DNA from: Ceratothoa steindachneri
Taxonomy: Eukaryota; Arthropoda; Malacostraca; Isopoda; Cymothoidae
NCBI GenBank assembly: GCA_963969495.1
Contig: OZ018323.1
Location: 80,734,919-80,798,918 of the forward strand
Reading direction: 5' to 3'
DNA length: 64,000 nucleotides
Shown: piece by piece, positions 49,656-61,700 of the stretch
How the letters are laid out: every line of letters starts with the position of its first letter
Numbering within the stretch: the first letter of the stretch is position 1
The notes under the pieces: model-generated
Database searches by the model: none
The model's input: only the letters and a program-made list of their open reading frames with translations
What the model was told of the DNA's origin: nothing
Position numbers and translations under genes: made by a program

Positions 49656-51015
49656 GAAAAGAAAAAAGTACTCTGGGTGTCTCCTCATGTCAGGGATTCA
49701 TTCCCTGAATCACTTGGTTACACTCTAAGAATAGTTTCTCCTTAACTTTGCTATTATACCTTTTGAATGATTGCATCTGTATAATGTTAATGAAATGTTT
49801 GAATGAGAAAATAGCTGCCATAGCTGGAGAAATTTATTGAAGGAAACTTGTTTCAAGAGCATAAAACCCATTATCATTCAAAGTGCTCAAACTAGTACTT
49901 CTTTGATATATTTTTCATTGAAGGTTCAAAAGATAATTTAATTATAAGATGAATATTTTGTATTCTTGCATATGTTCACTCTTAATTAAATTTGGTATTC
50001 ATAGTTATGAACTATTTCCTTCATAATCTCATTTCTGTATGTACATGAGTCAAAGAACCAAGCTCAAAGTACTTTGATCATTCATGGGGAGCTCATTGCA
50101 TACATGAATCTTGAAATAATTAAATTTATGGAATTTTATGTGGGGGAGAAATGTAATTGGCAAGATAAAATGTGAGAGGAGGAATAAGAGTAAAAAAAAA
50201 GTGTGTCTATATTGAGGGAATAAGAATACTACTGGCTGTAACATATATCCATGAGTGAATTGGCTGAAGACTGGTTTGGGAATACTCTTGTATAATAATC
50301 TCCCAAATGCATTAAAATGCCCAAGAGGATATTTCCCCTGCAACAAAATGCCTTTAGGCAACCCATTCTCATTTTTCAAGTAGGGAGTGCCATTCGTCCC
50401 ACACATTGTGGATGAGGTCTCCCAACTGAATAATGAAATAGACATAAAGATTAGAATGATGATCACTGGTGAGCCAGAAGGCATGTGGTGTCAGTTCACA
50501 TTGGAATGGGGGGGGGGTGTCATATTGAGTTTTTAATACCTCCTAGCAATGGCGGAAAACCCTTATGAACCTGTGTGTGGTGGAGGGAGGGTGTACCAGT
50601 TGAGCATCTAGAGTATGCCAATGAGTTTTCCCATAATTGATGGCCTCTAGTACTTCCTCAGCAGGGTTACAAAACAGAGGATTGACGTTTTGTACTATGA
50701 TGACTATTGAAGGTGGAAGGGAAATGATAGGAGTGTTGTGATTGGCTCTATGAGGTTTTTGGTTGAGTTAAAGAAAAAGTTATTGAACAGTTTGGTTGAG
50801 ATAGGGAAGAAACTTGGATATTTTGCAGTGTGGTTGAGATAAAGAAGAAATGATTATTGAGCAGTATGGTTGAGATAAAGAAGAAGCATAATTGAATTGT
50901 GTAGTTTAGACCCTTGTAAGCTATTGAATAAAAATATGTTCAAGAGAGAAACTGCTCACTAGCAAGTTGATTTTAGAACTCTTTTATTTGATCCATTTTT
51001 AATTTTATTTTCTAG
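49656..51015. other. Intron sequence of the BNIP1-like gene without recognised element
   Basis: AT-rich, with a G run near 50508 and several imperfect AGTTTGGTTGAGATAAAGAA repeats at about 50760-50890. It ends with a T-rich tract and the acceptor at 51015. The minus-strand 144-residue frame 50484-50050 has no recognisable motif. Confidence 0.45.
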
Positions 51016-51141
51016 GAAAGTGATAACCCAGAAGAACGCGATTGTATTCACAAGGAACTTGAGGAATGGAAAGCTCAGTCACATGAAGATCATCTTCTCT
51101 TTAGAAATGCATTGCTTGCTGCTCAGTTGGCCATTACCCAG
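51016..51141 (+). CDS. Host gene exon, BNIP1/Sec20-like (downstream exon)
   Basis: A 126-base segment bounded by TTATTTTCTAG and CAG|GTATCT encodes 42 residues in phase 0, with PEERDCIHKELEEWKAQSHE, then DHLLFRNALLAAQLAITQ. It continues the helix begun in the exon at 36628 and matches the BNIP1/Sec20 pattern E-x-x-K-x-Q-x8-F/W-R-x-A-x-L-x-x-x-x-A-I. The acceptor and donor are both strong and the reading frame is preserved across the 14.3 kb intron. LINE-X copy D begins only 38 bases after the donor. No following exon is readable in the remaining 12.8 kb, so the next intron is at least that long. Confidence 0.6.
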
Positions 51142-51179
51142 GTATCTTCCACTTGGTTGTACATATGAACTACTACTGT

Positions 51180-54100
51180 GCGTGGCGATTTGCCTTCATG
51201 GCCGCCGTGCTGACGGGACTCAGCGCGCACCGTCCGGCCTCAGCTTAGCCTCTTCTCCTTTCAAACAGCCTGCATTTCTACCCTACTTCCTCACTTTCCC
51301 TACAACCTCTCCCACAACTCTCTCTAGTCGGTCTCTAATTTCACAGGGTAGACGCTGACCAGTTTCCTCTCACCCATCCATCCCGGATCTGGGCTGAGGG
51401 GGGAGGGGACAATGACCCCTCTCCCCTGAGCTCCGGTTTGGGGTGGTGGGCTTTTAACAACCTGCTTCATCTCCACCCACGCCTTCCTCACATAACCCTT
51501 TCTCTCTCCTTTCATTCTCTATCAATTTTACACCCAGCCCAAGGTGGAGTCGCCATACTGAAAGGCTGCCTGGCCACTGGGTAGAAAGGTGTGGTCCTAA
51601 ATGATGCCAACTGATTCTGCTGGCTCTGTGTTCACCCCTCGTAGAGCGGGCTACTGCGGGGGGGGTGATTAGTGTTTGCTTCCTGTATAACAAATAGGGT
51701 CCCATTGCCCGATGATGAGAATCTAAAAATTCAAACTCTTTTTCCCTTTCCAATTCACCATCATTAGAGCTGCTTCAGGCAGCTCCACTGAAAAAATGGA
51801 GGTCCCCCCGGCCCTGTGTTCTCGCATAATACCCCCCAAAACTCTTAACCAGAGAGGAGGCTTGCTCCTCTCCTCTGCCTATAGGCGTAGGGGACTCCCC
51901 CTCACCCCCTTCTCTGGAGGTGCACTCGGGTGTCTCTCCCTTTCCACCGTCAGTCTTCCTTTTACTTTACAAGGGGACTGCCAAGAAAGGCAGGCGATGC
52001 ATAATTGACTGCTCGCGGTGGGAGCGGCACAATAGGTTCAACCCGATTTGGGGGAGGAGGGGAGACAGGGCCCGTTGGCCTCTTCCCTCCAAAGACCTGC
52101 AGGCTTGAATTTTGACCTTGGAGGGGGTCACCGTACTTACCTCTCCCTCTCTTACCTGACTAAAGACAATGAAACCAATGGCTTCTATGATGTCCTGAGG
52201 GGCATGGCCACATGAAGCCCCCCTTGAGGCAACCCAGCCCCACCAGACAGTAGGACCTTCTATGGGGGCAAATCTGGGCTCAGTGCCAAAAACTGAACCT
52301 GAGTCCGCCTCTGTGCAAGGTCTTCCTCCAGCTGGTGCCCTTGTGAAAGCCAAGACCTTCTCCAACTCGGAGGAGGATCTTGCTGAGGCCGATCCATCTG
52401 GCCTGGGGGCTCCTGCCGGTGGAGGAGAGAAGCGTGTCCATTCCCCGCCTTCCTCTCCGAAAAAAAAAAAAAAAATAGAAAAAAGAGATAAAAAAGACTC
52501 CATCCATCCGTGGGTGCCGCGGGGACGGATGGGTTTGCTGCCATTTCGGTAAGCGACCAGGCCAAGATTGGCACATCCAGCCACGTTGCTTCCCTGAGTG
52601 GGGAGTCCCAGATGAAGACTAGAACTGCGCAGAGCGGAGCCTCTATTACGTTGGGGCCCCATATTCAGAAGCTACCTGGCGTTTTTGAGCCCGCTGGCTT
52701 CAAACAGTTCCTCGTCATCCGCTCTACTGATGGCAGAATGTTGGCTAAGGGCAACATGATCCATCAGAGGAGAGCCTTAGCTAGCCTAATTGGTAGAGAG
52801 ACGAAGGTGACGCGTCGAATCCCTCGAGACGACCATGATTAGTGCCCTTCGGACACTTGATGTCACGCCGGTGAGTGTGACGCCGCACTTTATCATGAAC
52901 TTAGTAAAAGGAGTAGTTTATGTGAGGGAACTCGTGGACTACTCCATAGATGACATCACCTTAGAGCTGGCCTACATGGGGCGGTCAAATTCGAACGTGT
53001 GATGAGAAAACGGAGGGACCTCGAGACCCACCCCTACATTTTCATCACGTTTGTCTGTGATAAGCTCCCTGAGTCGGTGTGTGCCGGTTGGTATCGGTAC
53101 CGCGTGAAGGTATTCGTGCCTCTGCCGCGGAGGTGCTTATACTGTCACCGCTCCTCTATACTAATCGTTTCGGTTACCCGAAGTCTGTGTAAGTTGCTCC
53201 AAGGCCGCACACGATAAGTCCAAATTGTGTGTGGCCAAGTGTGTCAATTGCAGAGAGCCCCATCCCGCTTCTTCGGAGCAATGTGGTGCGTATCTCCTTG
53301 AGAAGACAATCCTGGCCGTTCAGGCTCAGGATCGTCTCTCATTTTGCGAGGCTAAGGACTTGGTCCTAGCATGCCCAGCATTGCCTGGGACGTCCTATGC
53401 CTAAATGTTGAGAAAGACACCCTCTGCTCCTGGCCTATCCATGCGTACGAGCACGGTCATTTTTGCGCCCATTTGGAACCCTTCTAGGGTTCTACCCATC
53501 CCGGACGCTTCCCTGGTAGAGCTGGCGGAACAAAGTGTTTATACCCAACCCCTGCTAAAACCGCGCGCCTCCACTGAGTTGTTAGACTCACAGGAGGCAA
53601 CACCCATGAAGAGGGCCGTGAGGCCATGTTGCGGGGTTCCTAAAGCTGCCCCCTAAAAGGAGGACAGCACTAAACGAGCTTCGGCTCCTTCGCCTACACC
53701 CAGTGGTTGGCTGGGTGGCTTGGAGACGGTGGATCCTCGAAAAGAGGGTCCCCGATCCTCCGAAGCCGCCCTTCTCGCCTAAAGTTTCGAGGTGGAGGGA
53801 GGAAAAGATTCGCATGGTGAGCCCAACCTCCCCCAATAAGTCATCGAAGGCGACAGCGCATTGTCCGTCTAACAGCGCCCGGAGTTCTGCCTCCGGGATG
53901 CGTACGGCCATTCCCGAGAGTGTATTCTCACCGAAGATGGCCCCCGCATCTCCTTCCAGCTACGCATGGAGGGCATATTCCTTCAATGGAATTGTCGCGG
54001 ACTCTTGGCCAGCTGGGAGGAGCTGCGGAGGCTCGTCTCCTCCCGTTCCCGGTGGTGTTAGTCGCGGGCGAGGCGGGCCGCATTTCAGGAAATGACTGAT

Positions 54101-56405
54101 TTATCTATCTCAGTCGAGGAGTTTCTGCCCGTAGATGAGGCCGTTGAGTTCTTCTCCGGCAACCTCATCGCCGTGGCCCTAACTACTATTCTTAGAACGT
54201 CTGACTGTTTTGTACGCTGACCACTTCCGTGGTTGTCAGCCGAGTGTGAGGCGGCCCTCAAACAGAAGTGTTATGCCTACATGCGCTATAAGCACCGCCT
54301 GAACGATTTCACTGTCGGTGAATTTCATCGAGCTAGGGCTAGGTTCCAGTATATTTCGAAGCACGCCCGAACGCTCTTCTTGGCCGGCATACGTGTCTTC
54401 ACTTAACGGGAAGACCCTTCTAGCAGAGGTGCGGAAACGAATCAAAAGGATTCGGGGCACGTTCTCGCAGGCCATCCTCCCCCGTTGTCCAGGAGAATGG
54501 GACCGCAACCTCGGACCCCGCTTCCGTCCGTGGCGGAATCCTTCGCGACCGCTTTCTCCGTATTCTCTAGCCGGGATGCTGCACCGCCAGCATTTAATGC
54601 GCTTCGTGATGTCGCGGAAGGCCGCCGACTGGACTTTACCTCGAGAGGCGGAGAACCCTGGTCCGGACGGTGTCCCGTACGCCATGCTTCGACACCTGGG
54701 TCAGCGAGGCATGGCCTTTCTCTTAAATTGGTTCAACAGGATCTGGGTACAGGGTATCCTCCCAGATTCCTGGTGAATCGCTACTGTGCTCGCCTTTCGC
54801 AAACAAGGGAGAGATCACTCCCCCGGCCGGTTTCTGCCCAATCTCTAACTTTGAATACTCTGATCCGACTGGAAAATGCCGTTTGCGAGGCCTTCCTTCG
54901 TAGACCTCACTACGCCACGCTGTTTTACGATCTGGAGAAGGCCTATGGTACCGCATGGCGATACGGTATCATGGAGACTCTCCACACGATGGGGGCGAGG
55001 GGGGGACGCCCTCTCCACCCCAATAGAGCCAGAAGAGGGTGTCTTGCAGGGAAGTGTCCTCAGTGTCGCACTCTTTGCCCTGAGCATCAACGGCATCACC
55101 TCAGTGCTCCCGGAACATGTTCTCGCCACGCTCTACATGGCTGACCTTTCGATCTCTTTTGGAGCGGGCATGATGCCAACTCTGGAGCGTCGATTCTAAC
55201 AGGAATTGAACCGTGTCTCTCGCTATACCGAAGGGCAAAGCTTCGGTTTTCTTTGCTAAGACTAAGATGGTGCACTTCTGCTGCCATCCACGGCTCCATC
55301 CTGACCCAAACTTATTTCTTAATGGGGTGAGCCTGGAATTGGTGGACTCGCACCGTTTCCTTGGTTTTGTATTTGACAGACGCCTCACCTGGGAGGCTCA
55401 TGTTCGCAGCCTTAGGGTCTCTTGTACCCGCGCCATGGATATTCTTCGTTCCGTGACGTTCAGCGCTTGGGGCGCTGATAGGGCTACTGCCTTACTTCTT
55501 TATCGATCCTTTGTTCGTTCGAAGCTCGACTACGGATGCGAGTTTTATGCATCCACAGCCGAGCGTGTATTGCGGAAGGTGGACTCGATCCACCATACCG
55601 GCCTTCGCCTCGCGACCGGTGCCTTCCGCACTTTCCCCATCGAGAGCCTACTAGTCGATGCTGGGGAGAGCCATTCGCTCTACGCCGTGTACAGTGCATT
55701 ATTCGCCTGTACACGCGAGTCCGGCGCCCCCCTCAGTCGCCAACAGCTCTCACTGCATCCGCAGCTGATCTCGACAGTGCCTATGCCGCCGAGAGACGCC
55801 AGTCATACCCTTAGTCCTTTGGGTTTAGGGCTAGGAAACTCCGAGAGCTAGGTATAAATCTCGAGCTGGGGCACCTTTGGTTCGGCCCAGGATACCACCC
55901 TGGCGGGTACCACCGTTGACTATTTGTCGCCATGCCTCTGCTCCCAAAGCTTCTACAACACCGGGAGTATTGTGTTCGACCTTTTTGGAGCACACTTCGT
56001 GTCACCCTGGAACCGTGCCAGTGTATACAGATGTCTCCAAGTCTCAAGAGGGGGTCGGATTCCACGCGCTGCGTCTGTCTTCACGGCCGAGATGGTGCAA
56101 TACACCGCTCGGTCCCGGAGATGATGCGACGTGCCCGGTTTGGAGACCGGATTGTGCTTTATAATAACTCACAAATCCCCCTGAGTGCTCTTGGGGCATT
56201 GGAATCTCGGCATCCCTTGGTTCGCGATATCCGTGACGCCACGGTTTTGGCGAGCCAGGCGGATGTCGAGATTATCTTCTGCTGGATTCCTGTACATGTA
56301 GGAATTGCGTGGAATGAGAACGCCGATAAGGGCGTCAAAGAGTCCGCGAGGACTGGGCGACCAGACCAGTGTTTCGCTCTTCCTCACAACGATTACATGG
56401 CACAT
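51180..56405 (+). mobile_element. LINE-X copy D, deleted in endonuclease and RT, 3'-truncated
   Basis: Starts at GCGTGGCGATTTGCC with the family 5' block. ORF1 remnants: EKMEVPPAL at about 51790, then KKTRTAQSGASI, LPGVFEPAGFKQFLVIRSTD at about 52675, and zinc knuckles near 53130-53290. The endonuclease is reduced to its first strand at about 53980 (LEGIFLQWNCRGLLASWEEL), then joins directly to the segment before the RT. Two more deletions remove RT finger parts (near 54658 and 54850). The Y-V-D-D box is Y-M-A-D. RNase H ends with IPVHVGIAWNENADKGVKES, keeping the fourth Asp. The copy stops at 56405 before the hairpins, without an A tail. Confidence 0.85.
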
Positions 56406-56697
56406 GAGTTGATTTTGGCTATGCTTTGCCGATAACCCATTTTTCCCTTAAATACCTCACCTTCATCAATCTCCTATGATGTTTATTGCACTTTTTATAT
56501 TTTTTTGTTATTCTATGTTGCATAATTTTACTTGTGTGGGGTACAGTTGGCTTTCTGGTCAACTGTATGTAGTGAATACTGTCGCCCACTCAGGCCCCAG
56601 CCTAGGTCTTTTTTTGTTTTAATTTACCTACCCTCTGCTGTCCTGTCAGACCCCTCTTCATTCTTCAGTTTTTCTAAGCAGAAGAAGAGCTGAAGAC
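56406..56697. other. Short unassigned stretch between LINE-X copy D and the hAT-like pseudogene
   Basis: T-rich. Possibly the 5' part of the hAT-like element; no inverted end recognised. Confidence 0.3.
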
Positions 56698-58208
56698 TTG
56701 CTAGAAGCTTTTAATGAAGGGGTATCGAATCTCGACCAATCAAAAATTATTCAGGTATCAATGGACGGCCCAAACGTTATCCATAAGTTTCTGAGGCTGT
56801 TGCATGCTGAAAGAAGTGGCAATTCTCTACTTGATTATGGCACATGCTCATTCCATGTAGTTTCTGGCAGCTTCAAGATTGCTGATGAGAATGTTTTTTG
56901 GAATGTTGGCAAATTTTTTGTCTACATTATATTATGTTTTCAAAGATTCTCCAATGAGACGAAAATTGTTTTTGCCAACAAATGAAGTTCATCAATCTCA
57001 TTTTCCTATGAAATTTTGCTCAACAAGATGGGTAGAAAACACAAGAGTTGCACAAAGGGCGATTAGTCTTCTCCCCAAAGTCAAGATGTTTGTTGAAACA
57101 ATCAAGAATACTAACAAAGAACCAAAAAGTGCATCATATGTCACGATGAAAGAGGCTCTATGCAATTTGCTAAGATTGCTTTTTTTCTGAAGATTTATCG
57201 GAATTGGAAGGATTTCTGGTCCGGTATCAGCCTGACTCCCAATGATGCCGTTCTTTTATGAGGATTTGTGTGCCATGCTGTCTACTATCTTGCTACATTT
57301 TATCACGAAAGATTTAGTTGGAAAATCTTTCAAGCAGCTGAGTTGTCTGGATTTAACCAATCCGTCTCACCAATTACCTGCTGAAAAATTTGATCTCGGC
57401 TTCGGTGTTGAAGAAGAGATTAGAAAAGCTTGAGAACAACTGACCAACACTGACATTCTTCAGTTTCGGAAGGAAGCAGTGAACTTCTTCGTAGCTGTAG
57501 TACAAAAAATCAACGAGAAGAGCCTTCTTAAGTATCTAGGTTGTTAAAGGCTTCAGTTGTTTGAGTCCAAATGTGATGTTGAATGCATCCAAGTACGAGT
57601 CCAGGATTGAGATCCTTTTGAGAGAACTTGTGTCTATAGAAAAACTGTCAGGAAAAGCTGCTGATGACATCAAAACAGAGTACAAGCGATTTGTCACTGA
57701 CAATAATCTCTGTGAATCAAATGCAACGTTCTCTAGAGAAACTCATCTTGATGCTCATTTTGAGCACTTATTCCAGGTAGCGAATTTCAAGGTAACCTCC
57801 CTCTTTAAGAGCTTTATTTATGAGATATTGTGCCTCATTCACAGACAAGCAGCTGTCGAATAGGGTTTCAAGATTAACAAAGAAATCTTAGTCGAAAATC
57901 TTCAACAGAAGTCTATGATTGCTCAGAGAGTTGTACACGATGCCTTGGTTGCAACTGAGAAGCCTTTAATTGAGTTTAAAGGGAATAAGTCACTTATGCA
58001 CGCAGTTAGGAATTCTTCTCCTCTGTACAAAGAAGATCTTGAATAGAAAAGGAAGCAGGACAAAAGTCTTACAGACATGGAAGCCAAGAAAAGACAAACT
58101 GATGCTCTGATCAAAGAAAAAGAAGAGGAAAAACAAAGACTAAAAATGGATTTTGAAGCAAAAATGAGTCATCTTGATAAAGAAATTGTAACCATCAAGC
58201 ATGCTTAA
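56690..58208 (+). pseudogene. hAT-like transposase, decayed
   Basis: Read across frames: IIQVSMDGPNVIHKFLRLLH (the first catalytic strand region, S-x-D-G-P-N-V), GTCSFHVVSGSFKIA, then YYVFKDSPMRR, FPMKFCSTRWVENTRVAQRA, PMMPFFYEDL, KAADDIKTEYKRF, ILCLIHRQAAVE, FKINKEILVENLQQKSMIAQ, and a long charged helix to the TAA at 58206. The R-Q-A-A-V-E-x-G-F-x-I-N-K-E box matches the C-terminal dimerisation block of hAT transposases (S-x-A-x-V-E-R-x-F-S). I have seen this lineage in cnidarian, fish and arthropod genomes, generally unnamed. Two frameshifts and three or more stops show it is inactive. No inverted repeats or target duplication were found. Confidence 0.65.
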
Positions 58209-58704
58209 ATAAAAAATAAAATTAAAAGGTAACCTCTGAATCCTGAATATTCATTCTGTTTTGTAATACATTTAATTTTCAATTTTCAGATTTTTTCCTA
58301 AATGCTTCATGATTCAGTATTTGGGGGTCATTTTGAAACAAAGAATTCTTTGTTATGAAGAGTGGAAAGTAATGGATATGTTTGCTAAATAATTTAGGTA
58401 ATTGTGTGGCCGAGTAAAAATAAATGCTTTAAAATATATTTTTATACTTGAAAAGGAAAGCATTTCCAAATGTAAGTACTAAAATTTCATGAAATGGATA
58501 GTTTTTGATGATAGAAATTATTTAATTAAAAAAAAATGATGTCTCATAAATGTAATAAAACATACAAGGGTCATGTAACTAATAATTTAAAGAAAAAAAA
58601 CAATGGGTAAAACCAGTCGTTGATTATTTTTAAAAAAGTCCTTGAATTCAAAATCACCAAACAAGTAGACACCCTGTTCTAGCTATATATATTATTCATT
58701 CATT
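58209..58704. other. AT-rich stretch without recognised gene
   Basis: No open frame with motifs on either strand. The left half may be the 3' end of the hAT-like element. Confidence 0.4.
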
Positions 58705-61700
58705 CAGGGCACTCCTGAGATGGAGATGATCCTGGATGTGCCCCCGCCCCAGATAGCATAGTCTTTGGAGGCAATCCTGGCCAAGTGCCAGACACTGAAC
58801 CTGAGCCCATCCCTGTGCAAGGTCCTCAGGCGCCACAGGCCCCTGAGGACTCAAGAAGAGGATGGACCCCCCCTCCCCCTTCCCGCATTAGATGCTGCCT
58901 CGATGACCATGATCTACTTTATTTCGGAGAAAGATTAGCCGAAGTTGGTTCATCCTGCCTTGGGCCTCCTTCTGTGGCTACTCACCGCCTTCCTCTAAAA
59001 AAAACGAAGAAAAGCATAAATAAGTCAAAGAGGACGAGGGGTTCCTCTCCCTCCGTGGGGGGGTTCCGGCATAAATAAGTCACAGAGGACGAGGGGTTTC
59101 TCTCCCTCCGCGGGGGCTCCGGGCTAGGAGGGGTCCGCTGTCGTTTTGTCAAAGACCAAAGTTTCAAGTATAGTGAGTGGAGCCTCGATTACGTTGGGGT
59201 CCCTCATTGAGAAAATATCAGTGTTTTGATCCCGCTGGCTTCAAACGCATTTCAGTTATTCATTCTATTGATGGGAGCATGTTATCCAAAGGACATGCTT
59301 CATCAGCACCAGGCTAGAGAACCGAAGGTCTCCTCTTTCTCGGATGAGAACCTTCTGGTGAATGTGGCACACCCTGCCCATCCATCCATGATGAGTGCTC
59401 TTCGGACACTCGATGGCTCGCCTGTGCTGGTGACACCAAACTACTGTGAACTTAGTTAAAGGAGTGGTTTGTGGGATGGAACTCTTGGACTACTTAGAAA
59501 ACATCACGGAAGAGCTAGCTGACCATGGACTAATCAAGGTCGAACATGTGATGAGAAAATTGGGGATGGCCTCGAGGCACACCCCTACACTCTTCGTCAC
59601 TTTCTCTTGATGGGTTCCCTGAATCGGTGCGTGCCGATGGGTATCGCTTCTGCGTCAAGGCATTCGTGCCATTGTCATGTGTAACCATTACCACCATTTC
59701 GGGTCGTGCAAATCAAACCTGCAGACGAGCCAAGTCGGCTCAACCGGAAATCTGTGTAAACTGATCCAAAGCATATCATGATGAATCCATAATATGCACT
59801 GCGAAGTGTGTATATTGTAGCGAGCTGCACCCTGCTTCCTCTAAGCAATGTAGCTCGTATCTTTTCGAGAATGATGTGCTAGCCGTTCAGTCTGCGGACT
59901 GACTCTATTCGCTAGGCTAGGTACTTTGTCCTTTCGCATCCTACTTGGGTGTCCTATGCCTAAATCGGCAAAAAGGCATCCCCTGCTCATTGCCCCTCCA
60001 GACCTACGAGAACGGTTGTTTCCCCGCCCATTCGGAACCTTTCTCTGGGTTATGTGCCTCCTGCCCTCCTCGGCCAACAATGCCTGGGAAGCATACGGCC
60101 CTTTCCCTGATGGTCTTCTCTTCGAGGTAGGCCCTCGCATCTCCTCCGAGCTAGGCTTGGACGGCATATTCCTTCAATTGAGTTGCCAACTAGGAGGAGC
60201 TATAGAGGCTCGTCTCCTCCCGTTCCCCATTAGCTATTCTTTAGCAGGAGACCATGCTGGGCGTGTGCCCCCCTCCCACCCTCCCAGAATATAAGGGCTT
60301 TGGGAGTCCACTACCATGAGAGGGGGCCAGGGCAGGAGAATGTCTCGGTTCTGATATTTGCTATAAATACCTCCCCTCAGCCAGTAGCAGTGTAGCTACA
60401 CCTGGATAAGAGGTATATTGTCTTTTCTGTGTACATTCGACAGTCAGCCGACTTCGACGCGCGGGACTTCCATCGCCTTGTGTCACGGTTGCCGAAGCAC
60501 TTTCTACTGCTCTTGGATTTGAAAGGTAGACACCTCACTGGGGAGACAACTCGATTAATACCAGGGGTCAGGTCCTTGCCAACCTAATCGACAAACTGGA
60601 GATAAGTGCCTTAAGTGTGGGTGAGTTTATGAATCACTTCCCGAGAACCATTTAATTTTCTTGTCATGAGCATTTTCAGTGGTCTGGATGCACAGCTTGA
60701 TTTTGGGTCGGAGGTGGTCGATGACCTCCATGGTAGTGATCAGTTTTCCATTCATCTATCATTTTCTGGACCGCCTCCGGCGCGGTGGTCCCCATTTCAG
60801 GAAATGGCTTTACTCTGTCTCAGGGGAGGAGTTTAGGTCGGTGGATGAGGCCGTAGAGTTCTCTGGCAACCTCATCGCCGTGTGCTTAACAACTACTCCT
60901 ATATTCCTAGAACGCTTGGCTGTTTTGCACGTCCACCGCTTCCGTGGTGGTGGGCTCAGAGTGAAAGGCACCTCAAACAGAAGCGTTATGCCTAGATGCG
61001 CTATAAGCGCCGCCTGAACCAGGGCTTGATTCTGGTATTTTTCGACGTACGCACGCCACTCTTCGTGGTGGGCATACGTGTCTTCACTTAGAGCGGGAAA
61101 GCCCCTCTTGCAGAAGTGTGGAAGGGAGTTAAAGGATTTGGATCAAGTTCTCGCAGGACCTTTCTTCTCGTTCTCCAGGAGACTGGGACAGCAATCTCGG
61201 ACCCCGCGTCCCTCCCTCCCTCCCTTCGCGACCGTTTTCTCCGCATTCTCTAGCCAGGATGCTACTCCGCCAACGTTCACTGCATGTCGTGATGTCGCTG
61301 AAGCCCGCTGGCTGGACTTTACCTGAGAAGCCGGAAACTCTTTAACGAGAGATTTACCTCCAGAGTGTTGCGTTCCGCTCTCGCTTCGTGGGCAGACACC
61401 ACTCCTTTTCTTGACCGATGTCCCGTATGCCATGTTTCTACCTTTGTTAGATTTGTTCAACAGGATCTGGACATAGGGTATCCTTCCCGAGTCATGGCGA
61501 ATCGCTACTGTGCTCGCTTTTCGCAAACCGTGAAGAGATTACTCTACCCCTCCGTGTGTAAGTTGATGGAGAAATTGGTAAATGTTAGTTTAGCCTTTTT
61601 TTCTGGACAGCGGAGGCGATATGTCTTCTGCACATTGCCGCTTCCGCAAGTTCCACTCTACGTCGGATGCTTTGCTCTGACTGGAAAATGCCGTCTGCGA

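Noticed and set aside
50050..50484. 144-residue minus-strand ORF as an intronic gene
   Set aside because: Low-complexity hydrophobic composition, no motif, no splice or promoter context.
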